Source: Perca fluviatilis (taxonomy: Eukaryota; Chordata; Actinopteri; Perciformes; Percidae). From it: a DNA stretch of 64,000 nucleotides. The translations under genes were made by a program, and so were the position numbers. This document shows positions 62,108 through 64,000 of this stretch, piece after piece; the first letter of the stretch is position 1; each line of letters opens with the position of its first letter. The DNA lies in the NCBI RefSeq assembly GCF_010015445.1, contig NC_053126.1:23617169-23681168 (forward strand), written 5' to 3'. The notes under the pieces were generated by a model. That model did not search any database, had not been told where the DNA came from, and saw only the letters and a list, made by a program, of their open reading frames with translations.

Positions 62108-62520
62108 CACGGGTCTTCAACGTTTTTTAAGCCAAAGACCCTTTGACTGAAAAAGAGATGGAGCAGGGACCCCCTACTACATATATTGTATAAAATGAAG
62201 TTGCTACAATAATGTGTAGGGCAGCCTAAAGCCTTTATGCATACCTTTTTTTTTGCATAGAATACTAAAATGTTAAAATAGTCTAATAATTGTTGGCATG
62301 ATTTTATAAATCATCTTTTAATGTTAAACATACATGTGGCACAGTGAATCCTTTTGGATTAACTGTATCTGTGGATGGCCTTAGTGACTATCATACCTAT
62401 AGGCCACTAAGCAGTGGGGATTTATATTTGCTAATATTATGTTGGATTCATGTTAAGACTTAACAATAATTTGGAGGTCCCCCTGTATCGACTCTGAGGA
62501 CCCCCTGTTGAAGAGCCCTG
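62108..62520. mobile_element. hAT-type MITE (CAGGGCTCTTCAAC ends)
   Basis: 413 bp. The left end is CACGGGTCTTCAAC and the right end GTTGAAGAGCCCTG, whose complement is CAGGGCTCTTCAAC (12 of 14 matching). The flanks CTCTAGAG (62100-62107) and CTCTAGAA (62521-62528) match at 7 of 8 positions. Inside, AAAGACCCTTTGACTGAAAA and GGAGGTCCCCCTGTATCGAC are typical of this MITE. No coding frame. Confidence 0.9.
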
Positions 62521-62528
62521 CTCTAGAA

Positions 62529-63232
62529 CTCTGAACTCAGTGCAGATATTACGTATATCCCATCATTAGAAACCTCTCTACGTTTCAAAGCCTTTATCCT
62601 CTTTTGCCTTTTGTAATGTGTCGTAAGGAAATTTGTGAAATGGACTAACACATTGTTGGTTTTGGTCTTTTCATAGGTTGTTGACAGTAAGAAAAATATA
62701 GAAAAATTAAAACCCAGCATTATCCTTTAACTGTTACGTTTCTAGCATGTCAAAGTAAGATATGGTTTTAATACATAAAGTGAACATCAGCCATTGTTTA
62801 TTCTTTGCGATACGGAGCAGATACAATACCTCTACACTAACTTTTCTTATGTTTCTCTTCAAAGTCATAGTCCCATGTCAATTGAAGGGACAATTTTTTA
62901 TAGTGCACCAGGTTAATGTTTACATTAAGAACTGACCCCCGAAATGTCACGTGATGTCCATGGTAAAAAGGCATATATTAAAAGATCGATTTCAGGATTT
63001 TATTAATCCTCACTCACACAGAGATCGATTTTAATTGGAGAATCGATTACTTTAGCCCAGCCCTGATTCTAACATGTACAGTATATGTAGAGGGGAAATA
63101 AATATCAGAGACAACTAAGTACTTAACTGTAAAATGTTTATTGAAACTGAAATAGTAATTTCTTGCCTGTTTAAAGAACCAAATTAAGTAACGTATCACT
63201 ATCCAACACACTGTCTGCTCTTTTCCTTACAG
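62529..63232. other. Unique sequence; possible hAT-type repeat end near 62970-63070
   Basis: AGATCGATTTCAGGATTTTA and AATCGATTACTTTAGCCCAG followed by CCCTG near 63040-63065 resemble a fish MITE end, but the opposite end was not found. Confidence 0.35.
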
Positions 63233-63329
63233 AAACTGATTAGCGTAGTGTGGCGTTGACATTGGACTTCACTCTCAGCATCAGCAACAAGTGATTTCTC
63301 AGCTTCCCAACACCTCCAGTCTCTCAAAG
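63233..63329 (+). other. Exon-like segment with splice-site matches, non-coding
   Basis: Preceded by a pyrimidine-rich acceptor (TCTGCTCTTTTCCTTACAG) and followed by a donor (CAAAG then GTAGGA), 97 nt apart. All three plus frames contain stops (TGA or TAG within the first nine codons), so it cannot be an internal coding exon; it could be an untranslated exon. Such splice-site pairs also occur by chance. Confidence 0.2.
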
Positions 63330-63374
63330 GTAGGATAACTCACTTTCACAAGACACGCATGCCTGATGGATAAC

Positions 63375-63676
63375 TAGAAGGGCACCGGGAGAGCACAGAC
63401 CTTCACCAAGGCATGCCCCTATGCCGCAATGTTAATGCAGTGTGAGTTTTCCAATTATTCCGACACTACATGAATGTAGCACAAACGCCATATCTCGCAA
63501 TGGTAACGAGATGGCGTATCCTCCCCGTGATTCAGATCCACTCCAAAATTCTTCCAGGTTCTTCCTTGGCCCATGCTCCACCCTTCCAAGTTTCATGAAG
63601 TTCAGGCCATTAGTTTTTTTGCAATCCTGCCTACAGACAAACCAAGCCAAAGACATGATCTTCTTGGCAGAGGTAA
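63375..63676. repeat. Interspersed repeat with CTCCGCCAAGG-type motif, copy 2
   Basis: TAGAAGGGCACCGGGAGAG, CAGACCTTCACCAAGGCATG, TTCCAATTATTCCGACACTA and CCTTGGCCCATGCTCCACCC match copy 1 (10002-10290) in order. The right edge CTTGGCAGAGGTAAT is the approximate inverse of the left motif ACCTTCACCAAGG, so the repeat may have inverted ends. Overlapping frames of 109 and 117 codons here follow from the repeat and are not genes. Confidence 0.65.
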
Positions 63677-64000
63677 TGATATACTGTACATTTTCATGTT
63701 GTAGCAGCGATCCTAAGGGAAAGAAATGGACAGTATTCTCACACTGGGTTAAAGCTTCCAAAACTTTTTCTGACAGAAGAAAGGCGAATGTTTGACCCTA
63801 CTGGGACAGGTCAAAGGCAAGTTATTAAACAGAGATTTACAATACAAATGAAATGCTTACAACACAACCCTCCAGATGATCAAAAACCTAAATCGTTGCA
63901 AAAGAATTATAGAAAAATCAACCTGATACAGTATGCAGCTTTTTAAGAGGGTGACTAAATTACATGACAACACCACACAATATCCAATGGATCCCACTGA
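63677..64000. other. Unique sequence, nothing recognised
   Basis: AT-rich to the window edge. Confidence 0.4.

Overview
The window reads as non-coding, repeat-rich genomic DNA from a ray-finned (teleost) fish, most likely a perch-like percomorph. The evidence is the repeat content: Tc1/mariner elements with about 200-bp inverted repeats, several hAT-type MITEs with 8-bp target duplications, piggyBac-like MITEs whose ends resemble ATATTATGC, a tRNA-derived SINE, and many long (TG)n arrays. The lineage is inferred from recalled teleost repeat families, not from a search. I recognise no host protein-coding exon, no rRNA gene and no functional tRNA gene. The only recognisable protein-coding sequence belongs to transposons, and every copy is broken.

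Layout. 1-8.3 kb: mostly unique sequence, with a CpG-rich block (905-1690), an exon-like or conserved-looking block holding a 45-codon ORF (2570-2954), a MITE carrying a nested SINE (4974-5552) and a hAT MITE (6556-6840). 8.37-9.97 kb: a complete but decayed Tc1 element on the minus strand. 10-11.6 kb: a repeat fragment, an A/T homopolymer block that may be an assembly artefact, and a piggyBac-like MITE. 11.6-31 kb: long unique stretches, some information-rich like vertebrate conserved non-coding elements, interspersed with MITEs, a SINE and Tc1 remnants. 34.3-37.2 kb: a composite repeat with two kinds of internal tandem repeat and a nested 1.27-kb insertion. 38.6-39.9 kb: a 1.3-kb hAT-type element. 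40.0-41.7 kb: a young-looking Tc1 element whose transposase frame has a single premature stop. 45-64 kb: unique, CNE-like sequence with microsatellites, three more hAT-type elements, a palindromic MITE carrying telomere-type repeats, and a repeat fragment near the right edge.

There is no operon or gene neighbourhood to describe. The picture is a gene desert or a very large intron, plausibly beside a developmental regulator because of the AT-rich, TAATTA-containing, non-repetitive blocks; that is inference. I found no undescribed biological system. The best leads are the one-stop-from-open Tc1 element, fold-back elements built from transposase fragments, the telomere-repeat MITE, a pre-miRNA-like hairpin and a possible single-pass microprotein ORF.
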